A DNA stretch of 64,000 bases from NCBI GenBank assembly GCA_900320905.1, contig ONTZ01000029.1:1-64000 (forward strand), written 5' to 3'. The position numbers and the translations under genes are program-made. Of the stretch, positions 63,619 through 64,000 are shown one piece after another. Within the stretch, counting starts at the first letter, position 1, and the number at the start of each line of letters is the position of its first letter. Below the pieces are notes generated by a model, which worked only from the letters and a program-made list of their open reading frames with translations, was not told the DNA's origin and ran no database searches. The DNA is from an uncultured Prevotella sp. (GTDB lineage Bacteria > Bacteroidota > Bacteroidia > Bacteroidales > Bacteroidaceae).

Positions 63619-63650
63619 AATTCTCAATTTTCAATTCTCAATTTTCAATT
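63619..63650. repeat. Heptanucleotide tandem repeat
   Basis: AATTCTC, AATTTTC, AATTCTC, AATTTTC then AATT, just before the tRNA promoter. Confidence 0.8.
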
Positions 63651-63658
63651 ATAAGTAC

Positions 63659-63666
63659 TACCTTTG
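63659..63666 (+). promoter_or_regulatory. -7 promoter element of the tRNA-Ser gene
   Basis: TACCTTTG, 15 bases before the mature tRNA. Confidence 0.65.
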
Positions 63667-63681
63667 CACCGCTTAACGCAG

Positions 63682-63769
63682 GGAGAGGTGCTCGAGTGGT
63701 TGAAGAGGCACGCCTGGAAAGCGTGTAACCGGCAAAACTGGTTCGCAGGTTCGAATCCTGTTCTCTCCG
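63682..63769 (+). tRNA. tRNA-Ser (GGA)
   Basis: 88 bases with a serine-type long variable arm. Acceptor GGAGAGG pairs with TCTCTCC (63762-63768, last pair G-T), discriminator G, anticodon loop CTGGAAA in stem ACGC/GCGT giving anticodon GGA, and T-loop GGTTCGAATCC. The 3' CCA is not encoded. Confidence 0.92.
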
Positions 63770-63782
63770 CGAAAATTAGTAG

Positions 63783-63807
63783 AGACTGCGATGAGCAGTC
63801 TTTTTTG
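63783..63807 (+). terminator. Terminator after the tRNA gene
   Basis: AGACTGC (63783-63789) and GCAGTCT (63795-63801) flank loop GATGA, followed by TTTTT. Confidence 0.85.
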
Positions 63808-63820
63808 TTGAATATAGGTT

Positions 63821-64000
63821 ATGAAGAATCGACTGATCATTCTACTGGTTACAGGACTCCTCTTGTTGGGACTCCCAGTAAACGCACAATCAGTGGCTCC
63901 ACCTCAGGACACCACCGTTGTCGTCACATCCGACTCTACCGCCCAGGACTCTGCGTTGGCGGTGACCGTCGATGACGAGGCACTTTTGAGTGGCGGTGAG
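63821..64000 (+). CDS. Exported protein, N-terminal part (cut by window end)
   Basis: 60 codons visible. Signal peptide MKNRLIILLVTGLLLLGLPVNA, then a Thr/Ser/Asp-rich stretch (TTVVVTSDSTAQDSALAVTV). The function cannot be told from this part. Confidence 0.7.
   Translation, partial: MKNRLIILLVTGLLLLGLPVNAQSVAPPQDTTVVVTSDSTAQDSALAVTVDDEALLSGGE

Noticed and set aside
1..64000. Intact insertion sequences or integrase genes
   Set aside because: None seen; the only transposase trace is the RAYT remnant.

Overview
The window reads as a chromosomal segment of a Bacteroidales bacterium, most like Prevotella and its relatives. Reasons: many genes are preceded by the Bacteroidetes -7 element TAnnTTTG, Shine-Dalgarno sites are rare, and lineage families are present (DUF6261, a 'smalltalk' mini-protein, DUF4954, a PorQ-like type IX secretion protein, BspA-type leucine-rich repeats, a SusC-like plug motif). 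GC-richer core blocks alternate with clearly AT-richer accessory blocks. All functional calls come from reading motifs; no database search was possible.

Layout. 1-1.6 kb: an accessory remnant with an AbiEi antitoxin tail, a broken AbiEii toxin, a papain-like protease and a glycosylase-like gene cut off at a REP-like repeat. 1.6-18 kb: core block with nagB, hflX, a DUF4954 beta-helix protein, an M16 lipoprotein protease, class I fumarase, two tandem M6 proteases with dockerin-like tails, clpB, a VOC protein and a PreA-like dihydropyrimidine dehydrogenase. 18-18.75 kb: a non-coding hairpin region including a ~485 bp imperfect palindrome. 18.76-27.9 kb: accessory island with a sigma-70 gene, a region-2-only mini-sigma and a DnaE-derived protein that has lost most of its catalytic aspartates; a second DnaE-palm-like mini-protein; three unknown genes; and two PD-(D/E)XK nuclease genes, one followed by an RNase J-like hydrolase and the other by only the first 22 codons of such a gene, cut off by a WYL regulator. 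28-43.8 kb: core block with cellobiose phosphorylase, an HI0933-type flavoprotein, an NDP-forming acyl-CoA synthetase, a giant alpha-2-macroglobulin, DUF1573, MeaB, IspH, a smalltalk peptide and DUF6261. 43.9-56 kb: second accessory island with tandem repeats, a palindrome, a RAYT remnant with REPs, a defence-type reverse transcriptase followed by an exported trypsin-like protease and an FGE-fold protein, a Schlafen/AlbA protein with a decayed upstream copy of its 5' end, two HEPN-motif proteins flanking an XRE regulator, a BspA fragment and a CdiA-type toxin domain. 56-64 kb: core block with a BlaI/BlaR-like pair and a thioredoxin-fold protein, cmk, porQ, tonB, tatD, tRNA-Ser(GGA) and the start of a secreted protein.

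Best candidates for undescribed biology: (1) the sigma / mini-sigma / DnaE-derived operon together with the separate DnaE-palm mini-gene at 24470, because the two loci share a similar upstream DNA element; (2) the nuclease plus RNase J-like module, one intact and one truncated 2.6 kb away; (3) the reverse transcriptase plus exported serine protease pair; (4) three palindromic elements with unrelated arm sequences but the same plan (short tandem repeats in the arms, AT-rich centre), and heptanucleotide tandem repeats in signal-peptide codons and in several spacers.
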